A stretch of DNA of 64,000 nt from Conus ventricosus. Its lineage: Eukaryota > Mollusca > Gastropoda > Neogastropoda > Conidae. The DNA is taken from assembly GCA_018398815.1 (NCBI GenBank), contig CM031614.1, positions 50,275,718 to 50,339,717 on the forward strand, in the 5' to 3' direction. The notes under the pieces are model-generated. The model had not been told where the DNA came from and did no database searches. It worked only from the letters and a program-made list of their open reading frames with translations. How positions within the stretch are numbered: the first letter of the stretch is position 1; each line of letters begins with the position of its first letter. Made by a program: the position numbers and the translations under genes. Positions 1-10,370 of the stretch are shown here, piece by piece.

Positions 1-60
1 GCCAATTCCTAGGGTCAGCTGCTCCGAAACTGGTTGAGGAGCAGCTGGCCTAGGATTGGC
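1..60. repeat. Near-perfect hairpin (inverted repeat) at the broken end of the virus-like element
   Basis: Arms at 1-25 and 38-60 pair almost completely around a 12-base loop. Each arm contains a CCTAGG site and CAGCTGCTCC. The polymerase gene to the right is open up to about this point and then stops, short of the end that its second copy (near 15690) still has. The palindrome therefore marks a breakpoint, a small inserted hairpin or a terminal structure. The window begins here, so sequence to the left is unseen. Confidence 0.7.
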
Positions 61-3000
61 ATTTATCAGTTCTCTCTGCGAGATATTCCCTTTGCTTTCT
101 TATGGTTTTCTTCTGGCTCGAAAGACTGTACATTTTCGACCTTAAACCAATAAACTCCTTAATCACCCCTCCAGATAATTCATCCTTCATCTTTCCTAAA
201 ACCTTCTTGTTAACAGATGAATGCAAAGGCGAATCTTTAGGGTAATCAGATGTGTCATACCATCCCGATGCCCTTTAGCCACTTCTAATTCCATGTCTTT
301 ATAGATGTCTTCAGTAGGGATATCTATAACAAAACTATCTGTATCTGTGTAAAGTACTCTGGACTCAGGATACGAGGGCTTAAAGTAGTCATAAAGAAAT
401 TCTAACATCAAAAGCTTTGATAATTCTAAAACAGTAAACCCAATAAAAACGGGTTTGTCCAATTTGACTTTCTTTTTTTTCATCATTATGCCAAAAGCTG
501 ATCATGAAATCTTCTAAAGTCCTGATAATTTGGTTTTGAAGTCAGCTTAATTGCCTCGTTCTCTTTGGTGACCAATCTGACATCTTTACGCTTGTGCGGA
601 TTTTCCATTGTCTTTCCGAAACAGCTGTTGTTCATCAGCTTGAAAAAGTCTTTTTCTGAAGCATCTGTGGATTTAGTTCTAAGATCAGTGTTCTTCATGA
701 TGTATGGTTTCATGAACTGTTCTTGATCAAAAGCAATTATACGATGAACAGCCGTTAACTTCAAACCATGTCTTAAATAAAATTGTAGAAGTCTGTAATG
801 ACAGACATATTTTGTTTTGTCTCGAAGATTAGGCACAAGTTTAGGCGGCTCTGTTTTTGCCATCTTTAGACTTTCTGCTGCTAATGGGTAGTCATTATGC
901 AGGTCATGGAGTTCCTGAGGACATTCTAAGTCAACTTCTAGAATGAAACCACGCTGTCGATCTGGCGTCAATCTGCTCAACCACTTTAATGCTCTTTGCA
1001 CATTATTTGTACCGCTGCCTTTGTACATTTCAAAGTTACGTATAATGGAAGTGATTGCGCCATAGCCCAAACCATACAGATTGTTTGCATCTAAATACAT
1101 GAGATAGTTAGACCTTTTACTTGGATCATAGTCGTCCAAATATTTGTTGTTTGCTTTACAGTAATGATGCGACGCCATACTAATTCCTCCACGCAATCCG
1201 TTTTCAATCATCTGATCATTGGTAAATCTGACAATAAATCAATCTTTACTCCAGTAAACTTTAAGAAAGCGTCCCAATCATCCCGGGCGCAGAAATGTAA
1301 TGCGCGGGATCCAGGCTGTAATGTTTCATGCAGGTCTTTCTATAGTTTCAAAATATCCGCCAAAAACATGTATCGGCCATCAGTATGAGTCATGATAGTC
1401 TCCCATCGTTTTACAATCTAACTTCTGCCACGCATCTTGAGCATGCTGGTAATCAGAATCACTGATGCCCTTTCCTCTAAGACTAGAAAAGAACGCGTCT
1501 TTAGACGGAAGTGTATCTTCGTCAAACCTTTCCCAACTGTTCATGTACTCATAAGGGTAAACGCCCTTTCTAACGAGAGTTGGGTCAAAATATTCTTCTG
1601 TTATTGGGCAAGACTTTAAGGACATAGCCAGTGACTCTAATGATCCCATCATGTGCTGCATAGAGTCATAAAAAGACATGTTATTTAAAGTGAAACACAT
1701 GTACTTTTCTGATGACTGTGCAATGCATGACACCCTGAAGGCGTCATCTACTGCTTTCATTATAAGATGAGAGTCGTAACCCCGCAAGTTATGAAAGAAG
1801 ATGGGCAGCTTCCATGTCTTAGGATCAAACTTTAGTTGAAGATTGCATTTACTGTGCGCTGCTCCTCTGAACTTTCCACTAATGTGATCATGGTCTCTTA
1901 CTGTCGGATTCTCTGCGTCTGATGAGAGGCCTAAACCGCAAATCCAACAGTGAGTGGCCGAGTCATACTGTCGTTGATCTTCAGGAATCATAATAATGTC
2001 TGAGAGATTCAGATTATTAGAACAGGCGTTACGCACTTGCTGCATGCGTTCTAAGAAGTATTCTGCAGCATTAGGCCCTCTATATAATTCTGGTTCCGAA
2101 TGGACACATCCGACCTGACAATAATGAAGGCAAATGAACAAATCTGATGATTACTCATTAAGACTGTTTTCGGGAGTTTCTGTGGGGTTGGCCCTTCATA
2201 AGGAACAATAAGCGACTCGAAGTCTGCGGAAACAACGTATGGAGAATTTTGCATTCGTTTCCAGTTCTTAAAACTAACTTTAGATCCTGGTGGGGGCGTC
2301 GTAATTAGTTCTGTATTACAGTCTACAGAACTTTTACAATGTTTTATATGTTCACTCGCGGCTTGAACGGATGGAATTCTTGTTAAACATTTTCTACAGA
2401 ATTCTTGTTTGTTAGTGTTTTTTGCAGTATGCGCCAATAATCTACTCATTGTTCGTATCAATGTGTAATGTGGTAGCCCTGCTGGTGAAAACATCAGTAG
2501 TAAGTCAACATGATTTTTGTTGGTTCGCCAATCGATGGACTGTTCTTGGACACTTTAATCGGCAGTAGATTTGTTTCCTCATCCCATGTGTATACATTAA
2601 CAGTTATTGGTTTGTTTTGTTCTTCAAACTGATCAATGGAATCCACGCTAACAGAAAAGGATATTCCATTGAAGTTAAGATCATTGCTGTAAGGTTCATA
2701 GTTAGATACTCTCTCTGCGTTTTTACGGGCGTAATGCAGCCTTGCAAGAACACACCACATAAAACATTTGTTGTCTGAATTCTTTATGTTTAGAACTGCT
2801 CTTTTTGCGACTAATGCTGGGGACGCGGAATGTAAGCCTTACCAACAATCGGCGCATACTTAGCCTGTTTTAATCTAATCTCTAAGACTTCGCCCTCTGA
2901 CCAACCAGAGCCTCTCATTTTGGCTTCTTCAGCGGCCACATCAAAACTGTGTAAGCAGTTGGTCTGCCCAACCGGGTGTTAAGTCATTATGAGAAAGAAT

Positions 3001-3313
3001 AACCTGTTGTTGAGTCGAGACCAGACTTCTAGATTTTCTTCATTTATTGTTATATAGTCGATTAAAACAGCTAACATTACTTTAACTGGCGGGTCTATTG
3101 TTAGTTTACCTGGAACTTGAGAAATAGCATGAGCAACACTTGCCTGTACGTTTGTTGGATCAATGACTTCTAGATCAATATCGTTTAAAGCTTTTGACAA
3201 ACGCTCTCCTTAAGCATTCCTTCAAACAATTCGTCTGGACCTTCATATATCTTATCCATGCTGAGTTTCTTTTCTAACTCAAAATATTTATTTAAATTAA
3301 AAAAATACGACAT
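61..3313 (-). pseudogene. polB: Protein-primed-type DNA polymerase B with embedded HNH-like domain, frameshifted
   Basis: About 1080 codons, close to the usual length of this family, starting at the ATG at 3313. In order from the N-terminus: a conserved N-terminal region (3313-2500), an exonuclease motif with ADFES near 2220, a recombination-endonuclease-VII/HNH-like zinc segment (CWICG followed by RDHDH, around 1880-1960), a second exonuclease motif (FFHNLRGYDS, near 1780), polymerase motif A (YLDANNLYG, near 1085), motif B (NNSCFGKT, near 625) and motif C (YTDTDS, near 340). It would replicate the element's linear DNA. At least five reading-frame changes (near 2970, 2490, 2130, 1390 and 210-490) break it. 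The C-terminus ends at the hairpin at 60, short of the end seen in copy 2. Family assignment is firm; activity of this copy is unlikely unless the breaks are sequencing errors. Confidence 0.9.
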
Positions 3314-3397
3314 CGTCTCCCAAAGTCGTCTTAATCAGAATCAACATCAACGGTCTTTTTGTGCTTGGACTCATAAACTAAACGCCCTTTGATGTTG

Positions 3398-4031
3398 TTA
3401 ATGTGAGCTGTTTAGAACAGAGTTTAATGTCTCGTTTACTTTTTTTAAACATTCCTTTTTTATCTGTTCGGTGTCTGGCTGTTGAGAAAAACTTGCCCTT
3501 GCCTTTTTTTGAAGATCAAACTTTTGTCTTTTATAGTCATCAAAATCGGCCTGTAAACGACTAAATTCTTCATCCGTGATGTGCGAGTCAACTAGCGCTT
3601 TATTAATTGTCAGTTTGAAAGAACTAAGTTTAGCTGTTGATAGTTGAACCATAGCTGTGTGCTTTTGGAGTTTAGTTTTTAATTTTTTGCTAGCAGCACT
3701 TACAGCTAATGAACACAGGCCAAGAGCTAAAGACAAACCGCCTAGAGGTAAAGCTGCGGGTGCACCAACACCTGTTGCTAAGAGACCAACACTTGTCCCT
3801 GCTGATAGTGCACTTATAGTTGATGTTCCAGTATTAACATATGTAACAGCATTAAAGGCAGCAGAATACCTTCGTTTGGTTTTGCTGTATTTTGAAAGGT
3901 CCTTGCTCTAGTTTTTGTTGCATTTGTGTAATGTTTGTTAACCTAAAGGTTTTTATGTCAGGGGTTTCTACTATCTCTTCTTTAAGTGGCTCTGGCGCTG
4001 TAGGTACTTTTGGATAATGCTTAACAGACAT
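3398..4031 (-). pseudogene. Hydrophobic plus coiled-coil virus-element protein, one frameshift
   Basis: Reading begins at the ATG at 4031, just after an AT-rich promoter-like stretch, and runs about 210 codons with one frame change near 3870. The N-terminal third is polar. The middle is a long glycine/alanine/serine hydrophobic stretch of the type that spans or inserts into membranes. The C-terminal half (3398-3700) is rich in K, E and Q with heptad-like spacing and is probably coiled coil. It lies between the polymerase and the capsid gene on the same strand. A homologous, more broken copy is at 19000-19610. Proteins with this glycine-rich-then-charged layout accompany this polymerase in other animal elements. 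The function is unknown; a minor virion or membrane component is an inference from context. Confidence 0.6.
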
Positions 4032-4053
4032 GCTTTTTTAAAATAAAAATACT

Positions 4054-5326
4054 TTAGTAATGTATATCTTTTAATCTGTTTTCATGAATATTCAGCTGCG
4101 CATCATATATTAAAAACAAATGTGCATTAAGCGGTTTATCGTCATCTTTTTCTTTGTCAATTTGAATGTTTATTACGTCTCTAACAGTTCTCCCACTTCC
4201 ATGCAACTGATTATCCTCTGTCGATCTTAGGTCAATCCATAAACCGTATTTTGTTGTTAAATAATCATCAAGTCTTACACTGTGAAGGTGTAGATCTTTA
4301 GACACAAGGTCTGCTGTTGAACTTCTATGCCTCCCGCCTCCAAACAATTTTCTTATTTCATCAAAATGCTGATAAGGTTTAAGCCCGCTAGCGTAGATTT
4401 GGTTAGGACTACCCTCAATTGTACATTGCACTTTCGTTATTTTAGGATTAAGAAACTTTTCAGTTTGTCTTTTAAATGGTTCTTCATCTTCGCAAAGCAA
4501 TAAAATACCTTTGAGTGATCTTGCTGAGACACTAAAACTAAAATTCCATATAGTGTCTGCCCTGATTTTAGGATGTGTAGAATGATGAATCACTCTTTCG
4601 TAATATATTGCTAATTTTGACTGATATTGTTGCTCAATCAACCTTGCTAAGTGAGGGTTGCTAACAATGTCAAACTCTAACGCGATGTCAGAAATGCTGT
4701 ACTTTGCTTCGGTGTCTGATGATCTGATAACACGTTTGTATTCATTAAAAGTTAGTTCATAAGACAATCTGTCTTTTAATGCTCCTTGAAAGTATGGCGG
4801 ATGCGCACTTAACAACTCAAAATCCAAGGGGATGGAAAAGCGATTTCCATACGCATAACTTACAGCTACATACTTTTTACCGTCTTTAGCATCTTCAGCG
4901 CCTATTCTGTGTTTTAGTGCTTCATTATTTTCGATTCCTTGAAACGCAAGATCATTCCTTTCATTCTCGGTTAGCCATAGATCAGAATAGGTTAAAAATA
5001 TGTCAGCACTGTGTAAAGAAAATATATTCTTGCCCCTCAAGTTTTATAGAAATTTTCTTAACAATTGCCCGCCCCAGATTCTGCACAACTGTCCTGTTTG
5101 TGTCTGTTGATTCGAGTTCTATTTTGAAAGTAAGTCGCGCAGAGCCTGGCACAATCACTTCATCTGCTCCTAGGTCTGGAAATTTGACAGTAAGAATTTG
5201 ATCTGCATCAATAGTAGATGGATTATTTGGAACAATAATATTCCGTTTATTTCCCTTCACGCCAAAGGGCTCTTTCAGTCTTCTATGCGGGTCAAGAATC
5301 GAGCCATATGTTTGTGACATTTTCAT
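4054..5326 (-). pseudogene. Putative major capsid protein (double jelly-roll, hexon-like), one frameshift
   Basis: Two overlapping frames, 5326-5003 and 5040-4054, join with one frame change near 5010-5030, giving about 420 codons. The protein is beta-rich, with alternating hydrophobic/polar strands, little coiled coil, no signal peptide and no membrane segment. Conserved-looking stretches include YGNRFSIPLDFELL (near 4820) and YLTTKYGLWIDLRS (near 4240). Position, size and strand pattern fit the double jelly-roll capsid protein of Polinton-like and adinto-like elements. This is inference from context and recalled family resemblance, not a structural match. A degraded homologue is at 19640-20870. 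The start at 5326 sits 31 bp from the divergent gene at 5358. Confidence 0.55.
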
Positions 5327-5357
5327 GAAGCAAAATAAAAAGTTAATTATTTAAAAC
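5327..5357. promoter_or_regulatory. AT-rich divergent promoter between capsid-like gene and rightward gene
   Basis: Only 31 bp separate two divergent start codons. The stretch is AT-rich, with AAAATAAAAAG and TTATTTAAA. Similar TTTAAA or TATAAA elements sit directly before the starts at 4031, 14088, 14344 and 14755, suggesting a shared virus-type promoter. The homologous spacer in copy 2 (about 20855-20886) keeps the same AT-rich character. Confidence 0.45.
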
Positions 5358-6551
5358 ATGGCAGGAATTGAAGGCGAAGAAGATTATGATGTTTTTGATC
5401 CTGGAGACGACATGAGTGAAATGACTCCTTTGACACAGCATCGCTCAACGGCCTCATTGCGGCGTGAATTAACAGAAAGTACGGTCGGAGCATTTTACAA
5501 AAGTTTAGGCTTAAAACCCCCCGAATTTATAGATCCTAATGATTTTGAAGTAAAAGATGATGGCCATTTGTATGTGAAAAACGATCAAGGAGAACCTGTT
5601 CAGCTTACAGCTAAACGAGACCCATCAAAGTTTTTAGCCGTGGGTTCAATTAGACAAAGACTCCCTATGAGCGTACAAAATCGCCTTGGCATTGCTAAAC
5701 CAAAATTAGATAGGGAGGCAGCTGCTAAACTTCAAAACACACTACAAGAACTCCCAACAGATAGCCAAATACAAAACATTGAACTTAAAGCTTTAAGTCA
5801 AACAGCAGACAAAATAATAGATGCAGAAACCAGGTTTTCAGAAGAAACAGTACCAAAAAGAATTGATAATTCCCCGCTGCAAGAAATAGTGGTCTCTAAT
5901 CATGCTTTAAGAATCATCAGAGACGAATTAAAAAAAAGGTCAGACAAAGTGGATGAACTAAATTAGCATATAAAAAAAGAAGAAGAAAAACTCGCTGAGG
6001 CTGATGACGCCAACTTAGGGCTCGCTGTTAAAAAAGAAATAACCCAAAGAATAAAAGAACTTAAAATACATAGATCAGCAATACTAAAAGAGTTGTCTAC
6101 TTACCAAGAACAATTACGATCTCAAGCGACCAGAATAAGAGAAACTATCAAAAAAATTTTATATGAAGACACAACACTAGCAGAAAGAATAAATACACTG
6201 TTTAGAGAGCAAGGTGTCACATTAGCAAGCGTTATAACAGCTTTAGGATTTGCAATAAGTACACTGGTGATGGCTATTACGGGCGGTGGTGGTGCTGGGC
6301 TGGTGCCTCCGCCGCCATCGCCTCCATCACCGCCTGATAAATCATGGGTAAAAAAACAGCTTGATCATCTTGCGGGTTTATTAAAAAAATTAGCCAGCAA
6401 AGCCGTGGACGCTTTACCGGGTACATTAGGGGGTGTTGTTAGCTGGCTTTTGTCTACTGCAGGCAAAGTAGTTGGCTTTATGGCCGAGCACTTATGGGCA
6501 TTAGTTCTCTTAATAGTCGGGTTAATTTTTAGTAAGATAAAGACCAAGTAA
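5358..6551 (+). pseudogene. Virus-element protein with coiled coil, proline tract and C-terminal membrane segments; single in-frame TAG
   Basis: An ATG at 5358 opens a frame of 398 codons (stop included), interrupted only by a TAG at 5964-5966. The same frame continues open to 6551. The N-terminal part is acidic and the middle (roughly residues 120-270) is K/E/Q-rich and likely coiled coil. Around residues 290-310 is a hydrophobic segment followed by a glycine run and a PPPPSPPSPP tract. The last 60 residues contain further hydrophobic stretches and end with a positively charged tail. The layout suggests a membrane-associated or virion-internal structural protein. A heavily broken homologue lies at 20887-21990. 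I do not recognise a named family. Confidence 0.65.
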
Positions 6552-6770
6552 TCCTAGGCCAGTTAATCCAAGAACAAGCGCTGTCTTTTCGTATTCATGG
6601 TCATTATTTTTTTTTACTTCTTCAACGGTTTTTGGGCTTTGGACCGCGGGGATTGGATGACTTATTCTTGGGGGGTCATCTTGTTTGTTTACTGCTTGCA
6701 ATATTACTGGCTCAGAATTTATTTCGTTTTTTCCCGACCTTCTGTTCATTGCCTGCCACAAGGATTTCAT
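6522..6770 (-). CDS. Small C-tail membrane protein of the virus-like element
   Basis: 82 residues from the ATG at 6770. The first 55 residues are polar and proline-containing. The C-terminus is a single hydrophobic segment (VLGLTGLGLLGLYL) ending in a short charged tail, so it is a likely single-pass tail-anchored protein. It overlaps the last 30 bases of the convergent gene ending at 6551, and its start overlaps the end of the upstream minus-strand gene (6712-7350) by 59 bases, typical of compact viral coding. The homologous stretch around 22000-22200 is broken. No family name can be given. Confidence 0.6.
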   Translation of the reverse strand: MKSLWQAMNRRSGKNEINSEPVILQAVNKQDDPPRISHPIPAVQSPKTVEEVKKNNDHEYEKTALVLGLTGLGLLGLYLTKN

Positions 6771-7350
6771 TATTGTAGTTTATTATTGTACCTATCTGGA
6801 GTCTGAGGTCAGAAGGCAGCATGTATAAACCAGTGCCAACAGCAAAGTCTACTTTCGATCTTGCAAATTGTAAAACATTTTGGTACCTTTTTATACTTGA
6901 AGGTAAATCAACTGTAGAATTAATGGCGTCCTCTAAATTTGCTAAGTATTGTTTTTGTGCGTCAAAGCCAGTAGAAGGATCTGTTATGTTCGATCTCGTT
7001 TGTGCTTGCGAACCTAGCAAACACCAAACGTAAGTACGAACAGAGTCGTTTATTCGTTCTATTCCTGCTTTAGTTAGGCCCTTAGAAGTGTCTAAAATAA
7101 ATGTTGTCCATGCTGTTTTATGCTCTTGCTCTATGGACCCAAGGTGAACAGCTGTGCCTGAAGAGAAAGATGTGTAAGGAGGATCCCAGGCATAGTTATA
7201 CTTTCTGTGCACGCCCCAAAAATAAGGGGTGCCTAAGCCATGATTAAGATCCAACTTTTGTCTAAAGTCTGTCTTGGCCTTAATATTGAATTCGTTACAG
7301 ATCCTTTCAAAAGCCTTCATGTCTATTCTGTTGCTAAATGGTCTAAACAT
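6712..7350 (-). CDS. Conserved virus-element protein of unknown function, intact
   Basis: 212 residues from the ATG at 7350 (the frame is open a few codons further up but with no earlier ATG before a stop). It has no frameshift. It is a soluble, mixed alpha/beta-looking protein with aromatic residues near the N-terminus (GTPYFWGVHRKYNYAW), a central helical region and a C-terminal segment around MLPSDLRLQIG. There is no signal peptide or membrane segment. It is the last identifiable gene before the DIRS-type insertion. A broken homologue is at about 22190-22760. Conservation in both copies and its position beside the capsid block suggest a structural or assembly role, but this is inference. 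Confidence 0.65.
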   Translation of the reverse strand: MFRPFSNRIDMKAFERICNEFNIKAKTDFRQKLDLNHGLGTPYFWGVHRKYNYAWDPPYTSFSSGTAVHLGSIEQEHKTAWTTFILDTSKGLTKAGIERINDSVRTYVWCLLGSQAQTRSNITDPSTGFDAQKQYLANLEDAINSTVDLPSSIKRYQNVLQFARSKVDFAVGTGLYMLPSDLRLQIGTIINYNNEILVAGNEQKVGKKRNKF

Positions 7351-8209
7351 ATTTCTGTACTTTGCCAAAGGCTTTCTGTGACGGGTCTCTGACGTTCCCC
7401 CTCGTTATTAAAATATGATTATCATATGCAGGGATGAAGGGAGGTATGGACAGAAGCGGTATTCACAACCGAATTGCGCTCTCGCATAGGCACGTGCACT
7501 GTGTCACTCACATCGGGCCCGCACAAAGGTGACGGGAAATCATTAACACTTTAGAAAATAATCAAATTTTATTAAACTTGACTCCGAGCCCCCACGCGTC
7601 ACTACACAAAATACTTATCTGTTTTCTGCAAAAATGTAAACATCACACAGATCATCTCATAGTGGCACCCCCTTAGCATCAGTTACTCTTAATCATTTAT
7701 CACCTCTCTTCAGCTGTATGGAGTCACGTGAGTATCAGCGCGGCACCAGCCAAGAGTAGTCAGTTGGCGCCCAGGCAAGCCAATGATAGTACAGTGGAAA
7801 CAACAAAATTATTAAAGATGTCATACACAGTAATTATAAAATCGACAAACAGTTGATAATAACAATCAGTGAAGGTTATATACTTGTATACTTTTTGTTT
7901 ATATGAACATAAAATAACCTAGTTTGATGGGTAAGTGCAAAAACATTTTCTCGCCCTCACTCGTTCCCTGCTTGCTACGTGGCCGCCATTGTACATATGC
8001 ATGCATGGGCCCGGGTACCCGATAGGCTTAGCCCTATTTTCATGACAGAAGCTCACACACCAGTAGCCCCAAATTTGCCCAAATTTATACTCGACAGCAG
8101 AGGCGTTATCCAGCAGAGACTGGTAAATTCCATTCCCTTGCATAGTCAGCAAGAGACTGACAAAATATCAGCAGAGACTGAACACTGAAAGTCAGCAGAA
8201 ACTGACACA

Positions 8210-9440
8210 ATGGCCGAAGAGAGCCCTGAGCAGCAAGAGGCCACAATAGTGGCGTTCGCAGATCTGCAGTCACTGGATGCAAAAATATCTGGCCGCTTAG
8301 ACTTGAAACCATGCTGCAGAGAATCACTGGCCAAAGCCATTTTGGTGAACAAAAGCCAAGCAGTGCAAGAAAGCGAGCTTTGTCACCAGACAGTTCAGAT
8401 TCAGATGATGGAGAGAAGTGCGACTCCGGAAACCGGCACAAGGGATAAAATTTCCACACGAAAAAGCGCAATGGCATTGTCAGGGTCAGAATCTGAAGGG
8501 GAGGTAATAGATGACACATTCTCAGCAACCAGCTCTGATGAAGATTTGCTAGGGGAAATAGATAAAGATCTTGATGATGGTGAGGAGACAGCACCACCAG
8601 TCTCCTCCTCCCTAGTACAAATCATAAACAAGCGCTTCCAGTCTGGACTGTCTTGGTAAGTATCAAAGGCCAGAAAACTGTGAAGCTCTGACAGTGCCGC
8701 GAGTCAACACAGACATTTGGAAAAGTCTTCCAGCAGAGGCCAGAAGAGCTGACATCAAAAGTTCGCATGTGCAAAAAGCACTGACAAAAGCAGCAATAAC
8801 CTTGACAGACAGCAGTCAAACAATACTCAGGGCACAACACAACACTGACTCACAGACATCCAAGAAAATGAAAACAGCCATCGAAAAGAACACAGTCTTG
8901 CTCTCTTGGGTCATGCATCACATCAGCTGTCACTCGGACAGCAGACAGGCCATTCGCTCACATTTGCACCCCTCTATCACTGCATCTGCAATGATTCTGT
9001 GCCAGTCACAAAATGATTGTTTGGTGACAACTTGGCTGCTTCACTCGAAGAAATTAAAAGAAATGGACAGTTTGGGCAATACTCTTGCTGCTGGAAGGAA
9101 AACAAAATATAGAACATCTACAAACCAGCATTACAAAAGTAGCAACCCTTTTTAGGACAGAGGTACACCAACCAGTGGTATCGGTACAGAGACAGCCATG
9201 CGAGTTACAGGCACAAAGGCGCAGCCATGAGAGCTCGCTCGCACAACACGGCCAACAAGAGGAATTGGCAAGCTTAGCTCCACCCACTCACCCAGACAAG
9301 GATGCGGTAAGTGCGTATTGTCAAAGTCTCCCACAGCTAAGGGCAGAATTAGAGGCAGAGATGCATACGTTTAAAAGGGGCAGGCTCCAATATTTTCTTC
9401 CCATGTGGAAGACCAAGAAATTTTACAGCTGATAAGAGGA
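8210..9440 (+). pseudogene. DIRS gag-like protein, frameshifted
   Basis: Starts at the ATG at 8210, after a repetitive leader in which CAGCAGAGACTGA-like motifs recur (8100-8200). Frames used are 8210-8659, 8694-9155 and 9085-9432, so at least two frame changes occur. The first part is very acidic, with S/D/E clusters (for example SGSESEGE and SSDEDLLGE). The middle has helical stretches (RADIKSSHVQKALTKAAI). The last part ends with GRLQYFLPMWK, which resembles the hinge before the reverse transcriptase in DIRS elements. Its role would be nucleic-acid binding and particle formation. Identification is by position and composition. Confidence 0.55.
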
Positions 9441-9449
9441 GCCACACTG

Positions 9450-10280
9450 GAATTTGAAGAGAACACTGTTATCCCCTCACACTTGTTCTAGTAGTGCACA
9501 ACCTGGCTTGAACCAGGCAGAAATGAATATCATGACAGTGAGGTGAATAAACTCGGATCAAAAGGAGGTATATCACCTTGTACACCTGTACACGATCAAC
9601 ACGTATCACCTGTGTTTACAATGTCAAAAAGGATGGGGTCACACCGTATGATTCTGAATTTGAAAAAAAATTGAATCAAGATATTACTTATCACCATTTC
9701 AGAATGGATACTTTGCATGTTGCACTGAAGTTAGTGACACCTTTTTGTTTCATGGCTTCTCTAGACCCAAAGGATGCCTATTACTCCATCCCCAATGCAC
9801 AAGCGCATAGGAAGTATCTCAGATTCAGATGGAGAGGCCGACACTGGGAATATAACTGCAAGCCAAATGATCTGGCTCTTGCCCCTAGGATTTTTACCAA
9901 AATGTTGAAACCTGTCTTTTTCAAACTGAGACCAAAAAAAATTGTGTCTCCACCAACCTTGTGGATGATTCTCTTCTCCTTGCCGAATCAGAATCAGAAT
10001 GCATAGAGAATATCCAAGCCACAGTGCAGATTTTCGTTCACTCGGCTTCATTGTACACCAAGAGAAATCAGATTTTAAACCAACCCAGGTTATTCAGTAT
10101 CTAGGGGTGATTATTCACCCAAACAAAGACAGTCACTTTAACACCTGAAAGGAAAAATCTGAAAAACCGCGGGTTTTTCCAGCTACTAAAAACCAACAAA
10201 CCAATTATCAAGAACTACCAAAGGGTTATTGGAAAATGGGAAATTTTCCACAGTGAAATTTCGGCCCTTACATTACGTCC
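9450..10280 (+). pseudogene. DIRS reverse transcriptase / start of RNase H, broken
   Basis: The frame at 9578-10006 carries the RT signature FMASLDPKDAYYSIP (fingers/palm, near 9750-9790) followed by KYLRFRWRGRHWEY and LALAPRIFTKMLKPVF, which is characteristic of DIRS-like RTs. The catalytic-aspartate region (near 9950-9990) is readable only in another frame. After a further shift, the YLGVII segment and an RNase H lead-in appear up to about 10270. Stops and shifts make it non-functional as written. The class call is secure; the subfamily is not. Confidence 0.8.
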
Positions 10281-10370
10281 ATCTCTCTCTCTCTCTCTCC
10301 CTCTCTCCTCCCTCTCCCCTCCCTCTCTCCCTCCCCTCCCTCTCCTCTCTCCTTTTCCCTCAACCCCTTC
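10262..10370 (+). repeat. CT-rich microsatellite
   Basis: A run of CT dinucleotides with CCCTCC interruptions. It coincides with the loss of the DIRS coding frame and with a change to homopolymer-rich sequence. Confidence 0.9.

Larger units (their letters stand above)
61..7390. mobile_element. Polinton/adintovirus-like integrated DNA virus element, copy 1 (partial)
   Basis: A compact block of closely packed genes on both strands: type B DNA polymerase, hydrophobic/coiled-coil protein, putative capsid protein, an alanine/proline-rich membrane protein and two small proteins. Intergenic gaps are only tens of bases and AT-rich, as in viral genomes. The same gene order recurs at 15690-22760, so this is one unit of a repeated element. 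The integrase and small-gene end is not present to the left within the window, and the right end is cut by a DIRS-type element. Assignment to Polinton/Maverick or adintovirus rests on the PolB plus retroviral-type integrase plus jelly-roll capsid combination. The exact clade is uncertain. Confidence 0.75.
7390..10280 (+). mobile_element. DIRS-type (tyrosine-recombinase class) retrotransposon fragment
   Basis: Contains a gag-like frame (8210-9440) followed by a reverse transcriptase/RNase H region (about 9450-10280) of the DIRS type. The exact left border is not visible; sequence after the end of the virus-like gene at 7390 is unrelated to it. At the right, the RNase H start is lost in a CT microsatellite at about 10265-10350, where the low-quality stretch begins. 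No tyrosine recombinase or split repeats were recognised. The element interrupts or flanks virus-like copy 1 and is not found after the equivalent point of copy 2 (22780). Confidence 0.65.

Noticed and set aside
8106..8597. Minus-strand 163-codon frame antisense to the DIRS gag
   Set aside because: Shadow of the acidic serine-rich plus-strand gag; composition (leucine/proline) is the antisense of that bias.
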